Positions 8,329 to 17,392 of a DNA stretch of 64,000 nucleotides are shown piece after piece. Every line of letters starts with the position of its first letter. Position 1 is the first letter of the stretch. Where the stretch lies: the NCBI RefSeq assembly GCF_016888005.1, contig NZ_JAFDVE010000032.1, forward strand, positions 17,026-81,025, written 5' to 3'. The notes below the pieces were generated by a model. That model saw nothing but the letters and a program-made list of their open reading frames with translations, was not told the DNA's origin and did not search any database. The translations under genes and the position numbers were made by a program. This DNA comes from Phycicoccus sp. CSK15P-2. GTDB taxonomy: Bacteria; Actinomycetota; Actinomycetes; Actinomycetales; Dermatophilaceae.

Positions 8329-8876
8329 GGATCGCACGACGCCGTGAGGGCGGGGCCACGGCCGTCGAGGCCGCGCTGGTCACGCCCGTCATCCTCGGGC
8401 TGATGCTCGCGATCCTCGAGTTCGGGCTCTTCTTCAAGGACTCCCTCTCGGCGTCCGAGGCCGTCAAGGCGGGGGTGCGTCTGGCCTCCGCCGCTCCACG
8501 GCAGGCCGACTACGCACAGAACGCCGCAAACCGCGTCAAGGCCGCCTCCGGGGCCCTGCCGCGCGGTTCGATCCAGGAGCTGTGGGTGTACAAGGCGAAC
8601 ACGAACAACAACTACCCGACGGGGTACTCCTCCTTCGCGGGATGCACCACATGCGTCAAGTTCACCTGGACCGGGACGGAGTTCGCCCCGAGCTACTCGA
8701 ACTGGGCGCCGACGACCCAGAACGCATGCGCGAGCGGGCCACCGGACCGGATCGGGGTCTACCTCAAGGCGCGACACGACGCCCTCACCACCGCGATCTT
8801 CACGTCGCTGACCATCCAGCAGGCCGACGTACTGCGGTTCGAGCCGGTCCCGGCGAGCCACGGGTGCACGCCGTGA
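8325..8876 (+). CDS. TadE-like minor pilin, second copy
   Basis: A 183-residue paralogue of the preceding protein: EGGATAVEAA (residues 8-17) leads into one membrane helix (about 18-35), followed by an outer domain that repeats the neighbour's pattern, including LWVYKAN versus IWVYKAS and paired Cys residues. This indicates a tandem duplication within the module. The ATG at 8325 overlaps the preceding stop (ATGA). The pair probably forms minor subunits of a Tad-type pilus or pseudopilus. Confidence 0.82.
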   Translation: MRIARRREGGATAVEAALVTPVILGLMLAILEFGLFFKDSLSASEAVKAGVRLASAAPRQADYAQNAANRVKAASGALPRGSIQELWVYKANTNNNYPTGYSSFAGCTTCVKFTWTGTEFAPSYSNWAPTTQNACASGPPDRIGVYLKARHDALTTAIFTSLTIQQADVLRFEPVPASHGCTP

Positions 8877-10492
8877 GGCCCGGACGTTGCGCTCGGCGCC
8901 GAGAGGAGCGCGGCTACGTCGCGGTCCTCACGGCCATCATGCTCACCGTCCTCGTCGGGCTCTCGGCCTTTGCCGTCGACGTCGGCCACTGGTACCTCGT
9001 CGGTCAGCAGCAGCAGCGGGCGGCGGACGCTGCCGCGCTCGCCGGGGTGACGAGCCTGCCGGACGACCCGTCGAGCGCCTACACCAAGGCACGGACGTAC
9101 GCGACGGCCAACGGCTTCACGTCGGGGGCGGCCAGCGCCACGGTGACGCCTACGCGCGTGGGGTCAACCCAGCTCAAGGTCGAGGTGTCGCAGACGGTCG
9201 ACAACTTCTTCGGGGGGCTTCTCGGGCTCTCGCAGACCACGGTCGCCCGCCACGCGATCGCCGAGTTCGCCGGCCCGGTGCCGCTCGGGAGCCCGTGCAA
9301 CCGCTTCGGTGACGACCCGGACCCGGGCGGCACGGCCAGCGCGAGCTGCGCCGCGGCCGGCAACTTCTTCGCCATGGTCGGGAACCGGGGGACACTGAAG
9401 CACAACGGTGACGCTTTTCAGAACGACACGTGCAGCAGCGGTGTCGACGGTTGCACTGGTGGCGTCAACACCGACTTCGACCCCGACGGCTACTTCTACA
9501 CGGTGACGGTGAGGCAGCCGGTGTCGAACCTGACGATCGAGGCGTTCGACCCGGCGCACGTCGTCACGGGCGGCACCTGCACGACGAACAACCTCGGAGG
9601 CGCGTCGGCTCTCAGGGCGTCGGACACCGTCCCCGGGGACCCGGCAACCCGATACCAGACCGGTGCCGGCGACTGGTGCACCGGCGACTCGGCCTTCTCC
9701 AGCGGTGACAAGCTGACTACGCGCTTCTCGGTCAGGGCACCCGGCGGGAACCCGTGGGACCCCACCTCGTGGCCTGCCATCGGTGGCTGCCAGCAGACGT
9801 TCCAGGGGTTCAACGGCGATCTCTCCAAGGTCCTCAAGAAGGACACGGACGAGTACAAGGCACGAACGGACGTCGCCCAGAACTTCCGGCGCTGGGTCCA
9901 GCTGTGCCGCGTCAACGGTGTGGTGCAGCCGGGGACGTACGCCGTCCAGGTGAAGACGAACGGTCTGGGGTCGGACGGCGAGAACGCGCACAACCGGTTC
10001 TCGCTGAGGGCCTACGGGTCGAACAGCGGCGACAAGGACAAGATCTCGGTCGCCGGTTACGGGAAGATGGCGCTGTACGCGAACACCCCCAGCGGGACCT
10101 CGACCTTCTACCTGGCACGCATCCCGAGCAACAGCAGCGGCCAGCTGTTCCACGTCGACCTCTTCGACGTCGGTGACGGCGCCAAGGGCAGCTCCCGGAT
10201 GACGGTCCTTCCGCCCGCCGAGACCGGGGGCAGCTTCAGCGGCTGTACTGGTTCCGGCCCGGTGACCGGGTCCTTGTCGGGCTGTCGGGTCTACCTGACG
10301 AGTCCTGATTCGTTCAACGGCAAGTGGCAGCGGATCACTGTTCCCATCCCGTCCTCGTACTCCTGCTCCGACACCTCGGCCACGGGGTGCTGGGTCCGCC
10401 TGCAGTTCTACTACGGGAGCGACTCGAACCCGACCGATACGACGTCCTGGACCGCGACGCTCGAGGGCGACCCGATCCGGCTCGTCGAGTGA
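8873..10492 (+). CDS. TadG-like pilus-assembly protein with long external domain
   Basis: A 539-residue protein that begins with the TadG N-terminal signature: ERGYVAVLTAIMLTVLVGL near residues 14-32, then DVGHWYLV and the Gln/Ala-rich AADAAALAG segment at about 50-60. TadG proteins insert by this single helix and expose the rest outside the membrane. The remaining 450 residues are rich in Gly, Ser, Thr, Asn and Cys with no catalytic motif seen; this is longer than simple TadG proteins and could be an adhesive domain. The GTG at 8873 overlaps the previous stop (GTGA), making a three-gene coupled unit. Confidence 0.8.
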   Translation: MRPGRCARRREERGYVAVLTAIMLTVLVGLSAFAVDVGHWYLVGQQQQRAADAAALAGVTSLPDDPSSAYTKARTYATANGFTSGAASATVTPTRVGSTQLKVEVSQTVDNFFGGLLGLSQTTVARHAIAEFAGPVPLGSPCNRFGDDPDPGGTASASCAAAGNFFAMVGNRGTLKHNGDAFQNDTCSSGVDGCTGGVNTDFDPDGYFYTVTVRQPVSNLTIEAFDPAHVVTGGTCTTNNLGGASALRASDTVPGDPATRYQTGAGDWCTGDSAFSSGDKLTTRFSVRAPGGNPWDPTSWPAIGGCQQTFQGFNGDLSKVLKKDTDEYKARTDVAQNFRRWVQLCRVNGVVQPGTYAVQVKTNGLGSDGENAHNRFSLRAYGSNSGDKDKISVAGYGKMALYANTPSGTSTFYLARIPSNSSGQLFHVDLFDVGDGAKGSSRMTVLPPAETGGSFSGCTGSGPVTGSLSGCRVYLTSPDSFNGKWQRITVPIPSSYSCSDTSATGCWVRLQFYYGSDSNPTDTTSWTATLEGDPIRLVE

Positions 10493-10509
10493 GGTGACCC
10501 CTCCTCCCG

Positions 10510-10515
10510 TATCCT
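10510..10515 (+). promoter_or_regulatory. -10 box (TATCCT) of a leaderless promoter for manB
   Basis: TATCCT is followed by seven bases and GTG 10523, the same leaderless geometry as at DUF3499. It lies only 18 bp after the TadG-like stop, so manB can be transcribed independently of the pilus genes. Confidence 0.55.
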
Positions 10516-10522
10516 CACGGCC

Positions 10523-11956
10523 GTGACGACGCCTTCACTCGCCGACATCGTCAAGGCCTACGACGTCCGGGGGACCGTCCCGGACCAGCTGGACGACAGC
10601 GTCGCCCGTGCCCTGGGGGCGGCCTTCGCCGAGATCGTGCTGGTCCGGGACGGTGCGCGGGCCTGCGTGGTCGGCCGGGACATGCGCGACACCGGCCCGG
10701 ACCTGGTCGCCGCCTTCGCCGACGGCGTCGCGAGCCGCGGTCGCGACGTCGTGCTCGTCGGCCTCTGCAGCACGGACGGCCTGTACTACGCGAGCGGCGC
10801 ACTCGACCTGCCGGGCGCGATGTTCACCGCGAGCCACAACCCGGCCGCGTACAACGGCATCAAGCTGTGCCGCGCGGCCGCCCGCCCGGTCGGTCAGGAC
10901 TCCGGCCTCGCCGACATCCGCGAGCTCGCGCAGGGCATCCTCGACGGCGAGGTGCCGGACCCACCGGGCCCTCGCGGCGCGGTCACCGAGCGCGACGTCC
11001 TCGCCGACTACGCCGGGTTCCTCCGTGGCCTGGTCGACCTGTCGGACATCCGACCGCTGCGCGTCGTCGTCGACGCCGGGAACGGGATGGCCGGCCTCAC
11101 GGTCCCGGCGGTCCTCGGGACGGCCGCGGGGCTGCCGGCGCTGCCGCTGACCGTCGAGCCCCTCTACTTCGAGCTCGACGGCACGTTCCCGAACCACGAG
11201 GCGAACCCGCTCGACCCGGCGAACCTGCGCGACCTCCAGGCGGCGGTGCGGGCGCACGGCGCCGACCTCGGGCTCGCCTTCGACGGCGACGCCGACCGCT
11301 GCTTCGTCGTCGACGAGCGCGGCGAGCCGGTCAGCCCGAGCGCGATCACCGGGCTCATCGCGCGCCGCGAGGTCGCCCGAGCCGTGGCGGACGGCACCCC
11401 GGCCGCGGACGTCGCGGTCGTGCACAACGTCATCTGCTCGGCGCAGGTGCCCGAGGTCATCGCCGAGACCGGTGCCCGAGCAGTCCGGACCCGTGTCGGC
11501 CACTCGTTCATCAAGGCCGAGATGGCGCAGCACAGCGCGGTCTTCGGTGGCGAGCACAGCGCGCACTACTACTTCCGCGACTTCTGGTTCGCCGACACCG
11601 GGATGCTCGCCGCGCTGCACGTCCTCGCCGCCCTCGGCGAGCAACCCGAGCCGCTCAGCACCCTGATGGCCGACCTGTCCCGCTACCCCGCGTCAGGGGA
11701 GGTCAACTCGACCGTCGCGGACCCTGTGGCCGCGACCGAGCGCGTCCTCGCCTGGGGAGCCGAGCACGGCGTCGAGGTCGACCACCTCGACGGTGCCACG
11801 CTGGTGCACGCCGGTGGGCCGGGCGACCCGATGTGGTGGCTCAACCTGCGGGCCTCGAACACCGAGCCGCTGCTGCGCCTCAACGTCGAGGCCGAGGACA
11901 GCGTGACGATGGCACGGGTGCGCGACGAGGTGCTCCGCGTCGTCCGGCAGACCTGA
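10523..11956 (+). CDS. manB: Phosphomannomutase/phosphoglucomutase
   Basis: A 477-residue alpha-D-phosphohexomutase interconverting mannose-6-phosphate and mannose-1-phosphate (possibly also the glucose phosphates), the precursor of GDP-mannose for mannosylated lipids and glycans. Seen: the catalytic phosphoserine loop TASHNP (102-107, S104), the Mg-binding DGDADR loop (254-259), and the C-terminal phosphate-binding SNTEPLLRLNVE segment. The order with DUF3499 upstream and the SIS protein downstream matches Rv3258c-Rv3256c. The GTG start is set by a leaderless promoter and conserved N-terminal sequence (KAYDVRGTVP). Confidence 0.94.
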   Translation: MTTPSLADIVKAYDVRGTVPDQLDDSVARALGAAFAEIVLVRDGARACVVGRDMRDTGPDLVAAFADGVASRGRDVVLVGLCSTDGLYYASGALDLPGAMFTASHNPAAYNGIKLCRAAARPVGQDSGLADIRELAQGILDGEVPDPPGPRGAVTERDVLADYAGFLRGLVDLSDIRPLRVVVDAGNGMAGLTVPAVLGTAAGLPALPLTVEPLYFELDGTFPNHEANPLDPANLRDLQAAVRAHGADLGLAFDGDADRCFVVDERGEPVSPSAITGLIARREVARAVADGTPAADVAVVHNVICSAQVPEVIAETGARAVRTRVGHSFIKAEMAQHSAVFGGEHSAHYYFRDFWFADTGMLAALHVLAALGEQPEPLSTLMADLSRYPASGEVNSTVADPVAATERVLAWGAEHGVEVDHLDGATLVHAGGPGDPMWWLNLRASNTEPLLRLNVEAEDSVTMARVRDEVLRVVRQT

Positions 11957-12038
11957 CACGCAGCGACCGCACAGCGCTCGCGCAGCGCGGCTCACCAGAG
12001 TCGGAGCGTCCGGCACGACACCGACCGAGGAGACCGCC

Positions 12039-12707
12039 ATGCCCCGTCGCCACCCCCTCGCCCTCACGGCAGCAGCCGCGCTCGTCGCGCTCTGCGGGGC
12101 GGCACCCGCCGTCGCCGACCCGCTGCCGACGACCGACGGCCTCTCCGCGCTGCGGCAGGACACGGTGACGCGCGCGGACAAGGCGCTCAACAACCCGCGG
12201 AAGTTCAAGGTCGCGGGCTCCGAGACGATCCACAAGAGCACGGTCCGTGCGGCGAAGAACCGCAACGTCCTGGAGCTGGACGGCAGCAACGACAACCGGG
12301 TGGTGTTCAACGACTACAACGGCAACTCCTGGTGTGGATCCTTCGTCGCAGCGATGTGGACCGGGCACACCATGCCCGACCCGTCGGTGTACCCGAGGAT
12401 CCCGACGAACTACGAGAGCTCACAGGCCTGGGCCACCGACCCGAAGGTCCGGGACCTCTTCCACCCGTACACCGGGGCCGACCAGAAGCTGCCGAAGCCG
12501 GGCGACGTCCTCGTGTGGAAGGACGACGACTCGTCGTGGACCGGGCACGTCGGCCTGGTCGTCAAGGTCTACCCGGGCACGCGGAAGATCGTCACGGTCG
12601 AGGGCAACGTCGACGGCGACGAGATCGCCAAGAAGATCTACACCTGGGGTGCCGGCGGGCCGGCGCGAGCCGGCAAGACCTTCCGCGGGTACACCTCGCG
12701 GCACTGA
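12039..12707 (+). CDS. Secreted CHAP-domain peptidoglycan hydrolase-like protein
   Basis: A 222-residue exported protein. A classical signal peptide covers residues 1-27 (basic start, Ala/Leu core, AVA-D cleavage site). The mature domain has the CHAP amidase/endopeptidase arrangement: catalytic Cys C99 in NSWCGSFVAAMW, His H170 in TGHVGLVV, and a polar third residue in VEGN (187-190). PGDVLVW (154-160) before the His is also typical. Such enzymes cut peptide links in peptidoglycan. GAGGAG precedes ATG 12039. It stands alone between manB and the convergent regulator, and is not part of the usual conserved block. Confidence 0.82.
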   Translation: MPRRHPLALTAAAALVALCGAAPAVADPLPTTDGLSALRQDTVTRADKALNNPRKFKVAGSETIHKSTVRAAKNRNVLELDGSNDNRVVFNDYNGNSWCGSFVAAMWTGHTMPDPSVYPRIPTNYESSQAWATDPKVRDLFHPYTGADQKLPKPGDVLVWKDDDSSWTGHVGLVVKVYPGTRKIVTVEGNVDGDEIAKKIYTWGAGGPARAGKTFRGYTSRH

Positions 12708-12710
12708 GGC

Positions 12711-15700
12711 TCAGGCGGGGCCCGGGCTCCGGCGCTGCGCGACCGGCCTCGCGGCGGTGGCCCGGCGCGATGCGGCGACCTCCTCGACCCGCGCGGCGCG
12801 TGCCTCGTCCGGACGGCCCGAGGCGTCGAGGACGGCCGCGAGGACCTGGTAGCTGAAGGCGACGCTGAGCGGCCGGTCGAGCTCCGAGAAGTCCAGGACG
12901 GCCTGCCGCAGCGCCGCCTCGGCGGCGTCGAGACGGCCGAGGGCGAAGAGCGCGCGGCCGTAGGTGCGGCGCGCGCGGGCCCCGAGGAACGCGTCCCTCG
13001 ACGTCAGGGCGCGCTCCAGCGCCCGTCCGGCCTCATCGAGGGCCTGAGGCGCCTGACCGCCGGCGAGACTGACCTCGGCCCGTGCGTCGAGGGCGTACGA
13101 GTACATGTGCACGGCTCCGACGTCGTCGAGCAGCGAGAGGGCCTCGTCGATGAGGATCGTCGCCGCCCCGAGGTCGCCGGTCCTGCGCCGGGCCCGGGAC
13201 AGCTCGAGGGTCGCGAGGGCGAAGGCGACCGTGTGCGGCGTGCCGACGAGGATCTCGCGGGCACGGGTGAACTCGCGGGCGGCGTCGTGGACCTCGTCGT
13301 AGTCGTTGTGGACCGTCCCGCGGGCGATTGCGGACCAGCCCGAGAGCACGGGGTCGGACGCGTTGGCGAGGGAGGCATCGGCGGTGGCGATGGCCTCCTC
13401 CGCCCGGGCCCGCAGACCAGTGGAGGTCGCGGCCTGGGCGACGACGAGCGCGGCGGCCGCCGCAGCGGCGTGGGCGCCGAGCGCCACGAGCCGTGGATGG
13501 GCGTCCTCGGCGAGTCCCGCGGCCTCGCCGGAGGCGGAGCGGCGATCCTGGAGCAGCCAGGCCCGGCACAACAGCAGCAGGGCACTGCCGAGCCTGCCGT
13601 CCTCGTCGGCGTCGGCGAGGTGCGGGCGGACACGCTGCTCCGCCTCGAACCAGGCGTGCACGTCGGTGGCGGCCGCGGTCCCGAGGGCGGCGTCGGAGAG
13701 GAGCCGCCAGGCCAGGTGTGGGTGGTCGGGCGCCAGCTCCACGGCCAGCGCGAGCAGCATCGGGGTCTCGGTGCGGAAGAACCGCCGGCCGGCTCGCACC
13801 GGCCGGGTGGGCGCGACCGCCTCGAGGTCCGAGGGGCGTGGCGCGGGTGGGATGAAGCGCTGGGGCAGGGTGCCGAGCAGGGCCCCCGCCCGGACGACGG
13901 CCGCCTGCGCGATACGCACCGCCCCCGTCCGGAGACGCCCGGCGACAGCGGGGTCGCCGTCGGTCCGGGCGCGGATGTGCGCCCGCACGAGGTCGTGCAG
14001 CCGGAACTGCGGGTCGTGCCCCTCACGGAGCACGGTCTCGACGAGGCCGGTCTCGGCCAGGACGTCGAGGACGGCGTCGCCGGTGGCGACGTCGTCCAGG
14101 GCGGCACCGAGCACCCATCCGCTCACGGTGTCCATCGGCAGGTGGGCGATCCCCTCGAGCGCCCACTGCGCGGCCGGGGCGAGGTCGGCGAGGATCCGGT
14201 CCAGGCCGTCGCGCAGGGCGGCCATGCCGTCAGACCCGTCACCCGCCGCCGGCTCCACGAGGCGGTCCGCGACGTCCGCGAGCGTGAGGTCGGGCCGCTG
14301 CGCGAGCCGTCCCGCGACGAGCCGCAGCCCGAGCGGCATCCGCCCGGTCAGCCGGAGCACGTCCGCGGTGGCCTCGGGCTCCTCGGCGAGCCGCTCGGGC
14401 CCGACGAGGGTCTCGAGCAGCCCCTTCGCCGGTCCGGGGCGCAGGCTGCGCAGCCGGATGCGGCGGGTCGACGACAGACCCGGCACCGTCTTGCGGGACG
14501 CGATGATCGCCATCCCGCCGGGGCCTGCCGGGAGGAGGTCGGAGAGGACGCAGCCGCCGGCCTCCGCTGCGGTCTCGGGGCACACGAGGTTGTCGACGAC
14601 CACGAGCATCCGACGTCCGTCGAGCAGCGAGCGGAACAGACCGGCGCGGGAGCGGGGGTCGGACGGCACGGCCTCCGGGTGCACGCCGAGGAGCGGGAGG
14701 AACGAGGCGATGACGGCGTCGACCGAGAGCCCGCCCGGGGTGTTCGCGCCGTCGTGGTACAGGGCGCCGTCGGGGAACGCGTCCCGGAGCCGGTGCCCGG
14801 CCTCCAGGGCCAGGGCGGACTTCCCCGAGCCGGGCAGCCCGGTCACCGCGACGACCACCGCGTCCCGGTCGACCTCGCCCGCGGCGGAGAGGATCTCCTG
14901 CAGCTCGTCGTCGCGCCCGACGAAGGAGGGCGGTCGGCGGGGGAGGGTCCGAGGTACCGGCAGGCCGTGGACGGCCACGAGCACCTCCTCGCCGACGGTC
15001 CGCGGAGCCGGTGGGTCCGCCTCGCCGGAGAGTACGACGCGCTGGGCCTCGGTGAGCTGGTCGGACGGACGCACCCCGAGCTCCTCGTCGAGCCGCGTGC
15101 GCGCCGCGCGGAACACCTCGAGGGCCCGGGACTGCTGCCCGCTCGCCGCAAGGGCCAGCATGAACTGCGCGATGAAGCCCTCGTGGTACGGATGCTGCGC
15201 CGTCAGGGCGTCGAGCTCGGCGACGAGCCCGTCGAGGGCTCCGGCCCGCAGGGCGGCGTCGTGCCGCTCCTCCAGGACCGACAGCCGTTCCTGGGACAGC
15301 CGGCTCCGCTCGACCTCGACGGCACCGGTGTCGGGCGTGCCCTGGAGCGGCTCGTGCCGGAACACCCCCAGGGCACGGTCGTAGTGGACGAGCGCCACCC
15401 CGGGGCGGGCGACGCGTTCCGCCCGCGCCGTGGCGACCTCGTCGGTCCAGCTCGTGACGTCGATGTCGACGGCGTCACCGAGGCGGTAGCCCCGGCCGTC
15501 CGTCACGATGACGGGGACGTCGGTGGAGGCCTTGCGCCGGATCCCGGAGACGAGGGACTGGACTCGGTTACGTGCGGACGACGGTGGGTCGCCGTCCCAC
15601 AGCCACTCCCCGAGCGAGTCGACCCCGATCCGCCCGCGAAGGGCCGCGAGGGCGAGGAGGCCGTGCTCCAGCTCGGTCAGCCGGACGGGCCCGTCGGGAC

Positions 15701-15737
15701 CGGACAGCCGTACCCGACCGAGTATCTCCACCTGCAC
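12711..15737 (-). CDS. AfsR/SARP-type regulator with BTAD, NB-ARC and TPR domains
   Basis: A 1008-residue regulator. Residues 1-90 form an OmpR-type winged helix (VQVEILGRVRLSG to VTDGRGYRLG), 95-240 a bacterial transcriptional activator domain, and about 270-600 an NB-ARC STAND ATPase with Walker A GLPGSGKS (300-307) and a VVVDNL Walker B segment. The Ala-rich remainder reads as TPR-like helical repeats. This is the AfsR/SARP architecture, in which nucleotide binding gates DNA binding, often controlling secondary metabolism or development. The GTG at 15737 has GAGAGGA upstream and begins at the conserved first strand; the open frame continues upstream without similarity. Targets are unknown. 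Confidence 0.9.
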   Translation of the reverse strand: MQVEILGRVRLSGPDGPVRLTELEHGLLALAALRGRIGVDSLGEWLWDGDPPSSARNRVQSLVSGIRRKASTDVPVIVTDGRGYRLGDAVDIDVTSWTDEVATARAERVARPGVALVHYDRALGVFRHEPLQGTPDTGAVEVERSRLSQERLSVLEERHDAALRAGALDGLVAELDALTAQHPYHEGFIAQFMLALAASGQQSRALEVFRAARTRLDEELGVRPSDQLTEAQRVVLSGEADPPAPRTVGEEVLVAVHGLPVPRTLPRRPPSFVGRDDELQEILSAAGEVDRDAVVVAVTGLPGSGKSALALEAGHRLRDAFPDGALYHDGANTPGGLSVDAVIASFLPLLGVHPEAVPSDPRSRAGLFRSLLDGRRMLVVVDNLVCPETAAEAGGCVLSDLLPAGPGGMAIIASRKTVPGLSSTRRIRLRSLRPGPAKGLLETLVGPERLAEEPEATADVLRLTGRMPLGLRLVAGRLAQRPDLTLADVADRLVEPAAGDGSDGMAALRDGLDRILADLAPAAQWALEGIAHLPMDTVSGWVLGAALDDVATGDAVLDVLAETGLVETVLREGHDPQFRLHDLVRAHIRARTDGDPAVAGRLRTGAVRIAQAAVVRAGALLGTLPQRFIPPAPRPSDLEAVAPTRPVRAGRRFFRTETPMLLALAVELAPDHPHLAWRLLSDAALGTAAATDVHAWFEAEQRVRPHLADADEDGRLGSALLLLCRAWLLQDRRSASGEAAGLAEDAHPRLVALGAHAAAAAAALVVAQAATSTGLRARAEEAIATADASLANASDPVLSGWSAIARGTVHNDYDEVHDAAREFTRAREILVGTPHTVAFALATLELSRARRRTGDLGAATILIDEALSLLDDVGAVHMYSYALDARAEVSLAGGQAPQALDEAGRALERALTSRDAFLGARARRTYGRALFALGRLDAAEAALRQAVLDFSELDRPLSVAFSYQVLAAVLDASGRPDEARAARVEEVAASRRATAARPVAQRRSPGPA

Positions 15738-15771
15738 GTGTCGTCCTCTCCCTGCCCATGTCTCGTTGGTG

Positions 15772-15777
15772 ACCCTA
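15772..15777 (-). promoter_or_regulatory. -10 box (TAGGGT, minus strand) for the SARP regulator
   Basis: Reading the minus strand, TAGGGT lies about 35 bases before the GTG start at 15737, leaving room for a short leader with the GAGAGGA ribosome binding site. It faces away from the Trm112-like gene. Confidence 0.4.
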
Positions 15778-15876
15778 GGCACGTGGGCGGGGGACATCAA
15801 CAGGAGTCCGCGGGGAGCCCTCCCCGCCCGGCCTGTGGGAGGATCGGGGACGCGCCGAACGCCCCGAGAGGACCCC

Positions 15877-16083
15877 ATGACCGAGCCCGCCGTCCCGCCC
15901 TCGCACCTCGAGCCCTGGCTCCGTGACATCCTGCGCTGCCCCGGCTGCCGGAGCGAGCTCCGGGACGCCGAGGGGACCGCCGGTCCCGAGCTCGTCTGCG
16001 TGTCGGACGCCTGTGGCCTGGCCTACCGCATCGACGACGGGGTGCCGGTCCTCCTCGTCGACGAGGCGCGTCGGCCCGCCTGA
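15877..16083 (+). CDS. Trm112-family small zinc protein
   Basis: A 68-residue protein of the Trm112/YcaR type: two Cys pairs (C21 and C24 in CPGC; C41 and C46) form a zinc-ribbon-like site, followed by the family's GVPVLLVDEARRP ending. Eukaryotic Trm112 activates methyltransferases; bacterial members are small and of uncertain partner. It sits 47 bp upstream of the SIS-domain gene, the usual actinobacterial neighbour, and is probably cotranscribed with it. GAGAGGA precedes ATG 15877. Confidence 0.85.
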   Translation: MTEPAVPPSHLEPWLRDILRCPGCRSELRDAEGTAGPELVCVSDACGLAYRIDDGVPVLLVDEARRPA

Positions 16084-16130
16084 GGGCCCGCGCGCCCACC
16101 ATCCGCTCCACGTCGAGGAGGTCGGAGCCC

Positions 16131-17285
16131 ATGCCCTGGGTCGACGAAGCCCGGTTGGACGACGCCGACGCCCTCGCGGCCCTCGACTCCCGCGGTGCGC
16201 TCCGCTCGGTCGCCGGGGCGGGTGCCCAGGTGCGCCGGGCGCTCGTCGCCGCCGACGAGGCCGGGATCGGCCGGGTGGGCGGGGGAGAGCGGCCGCGGTC
16301 GGTCCTCGTCGCGGCGCTGGGTGGGTCGGCCGTCGTCGGCGACGTCCTCGACCTCCTCGCCGAGCCCGGCTCGCCGGTCCCCGTCCTCTGCCGGCACGAC
16401 GGCCCGCTGCCGGGGTGGGTCGGCCCGCTCGACCTCGTCATCGCGGTCTCGCAGTCGGGCCGTGCGGGCGGGCCCCTCACGCTGGCGACGGAAGCGGCCC
16501 GGCGTGGAGCATCGTTGCTCACCGTGGGTGCGGCCGGTTCGCCGCTCGCCGAGGTCGCCGCCAGGGCCCGGGGGGTGCATGTCGAGACAGCGCTCCCGAC
16601 CCCGTCGTCGCGGACGGGTCTGTGGTCCCTCCTCACCCCGGTCCTGCGCGCCGCCGACGTCCTCGACCTCGCGTCCTGCCCGACAGACGTCCTCGAGCGC
16701 ACCGCCGACGTCCTCGACGAGGTCGCCGAGGAGTGCCGTCCGACCTCGGAGTCCTTCGTCAACCCCGCCAAGGTGCTCGCCACCGGGCTCGACGGCACGG
16801 TCCCCGTCGTCCTCGGCGAAGGCGCGCTCGCCGGGGTCGCCGCGTCCCGCGCCGCCCAGATGCTCGCGCGCACGTCGCGGGTACCCGCCGTCCACGGCGT
16901 GCTGCCGGACGCCGCGTCCGCGCTCGTCGCCACGTTCGACGGCCCGTTCGGCAGCGGCCTCGAGGCACCCGGTGTCGGTGCCGAGCGGGACATCTTCGCC
17001 GACCCCTACCTCGACGGCCCGGCGGTGCCCCGACTCGGCCTCCTGGCGCTGCGCGACCCGGATCTTGACCCCGACGCCCGTTCTCTCGGCGACGCCGTGC
17101 TGGCCTCGGCCCGCGACTCCGGCGCCGTGGTCCTCGAGCAGGAGGCCCGCCCGGGACATCCCGTGGAGCGGTTCGCGTCCCTGGTCGCGCTCACCGACTT
17201 CGCGGCGACGTACCTGGCGCTCGGGCTCGGGCTCGACCCGTCGGTCTCCCGTCACGTCACGGACCTGCGCGACCGGACGTCCTGA
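16131..17285 (+). CDS. SIS-domain phosphosugar isomerase-like protein (TobH/Rv3256c type)
   Basis: A 384-residue protein resembling the bifunctional phosphoglucose/phosphomannose isomerase-related family found next to manB in Actinobacteria (Rv3256c, sometimes called TobH). The first half has a SIS fold with VLVAALGGSAVVGDVLDLL and the AVSQSGRAGGPLTLA phosphosugar loop; the second half carries the isomerase-like C-terminal domain ending in TDFAATYLALGLGLDPS. It may interconvert fructose-6-phosphate and mannose-6-phosphate or only bind phosphosugars. GAGGAGG precedes ATG 16131. Confidence 0.82.
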   Translation: MPWVDEARLDDADALAALDSRGALRSVAGAGAQVRRALVAADEAGIGRVGGGERPRSVLVAALGGSAVVGDVLDLLAEPGSPVPVLCRHDGPLPGWVGPLDLVIAVSQSGRAGGPLTLATEAARRGASLLTVGAAGSPLAEVAARARGVHVETALPTPSSRTGLWSLLTPVLRAADVLDLASCPTDVLERTADVLDEVAEECRPTSESFVNPAKVLATGLDGTVPVVLGEGALAGVAASRAAQMLARTSRVPAVHGVLPDAASALVATFDGPFGSGLEAPGVGAERDIFADPYLDGPAVPRLGLLALRDPDLDPDARSLGDAVLASARDSGAVVLEQEARPGHPVERFASLVALTDFAATYLALGLGLDPSVSRHVTDLRDRTS

Positions 17286-17349
17286 CCTCCTCCGGGCCCA
17301 TCCGGCGCGCTGATGTCGACCCGCGCGAGTGGGGTGTCGGCCGAGCGCG

Positions 17350-17355
17350 TACCCT
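17350..17355 (+). promoter_or_regulatory. -10 box (TACCCT) before the first glycan-region gene
   Basis: TACCCT lies 37 bp before ATG 17393; the predicted start near 17363 leaves a 30-nt leader containing the purine-rich GGGAGGGAAAGG ribosome binding site. It marks the left boundary of the accessory glycan region as its own transcription unit. Confidence 0.4.
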
Positions 17356-17392
17356 GGCCGCGGTCCTGGCATGGGCCGGGGAGGGAAAGGTC

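Noticed and set aside
13107..15926. A 939-codon open frame on the plus strand, opposite the SARP regulator
   Set aside because: It is the mirror of the high-GC codon pattern of the regulator. Its translation is low-complexity Arg/Gly/Glu-rich sequence without any domain, whereas the minus strand encodes a complete BTAD/NB-ARC protein.
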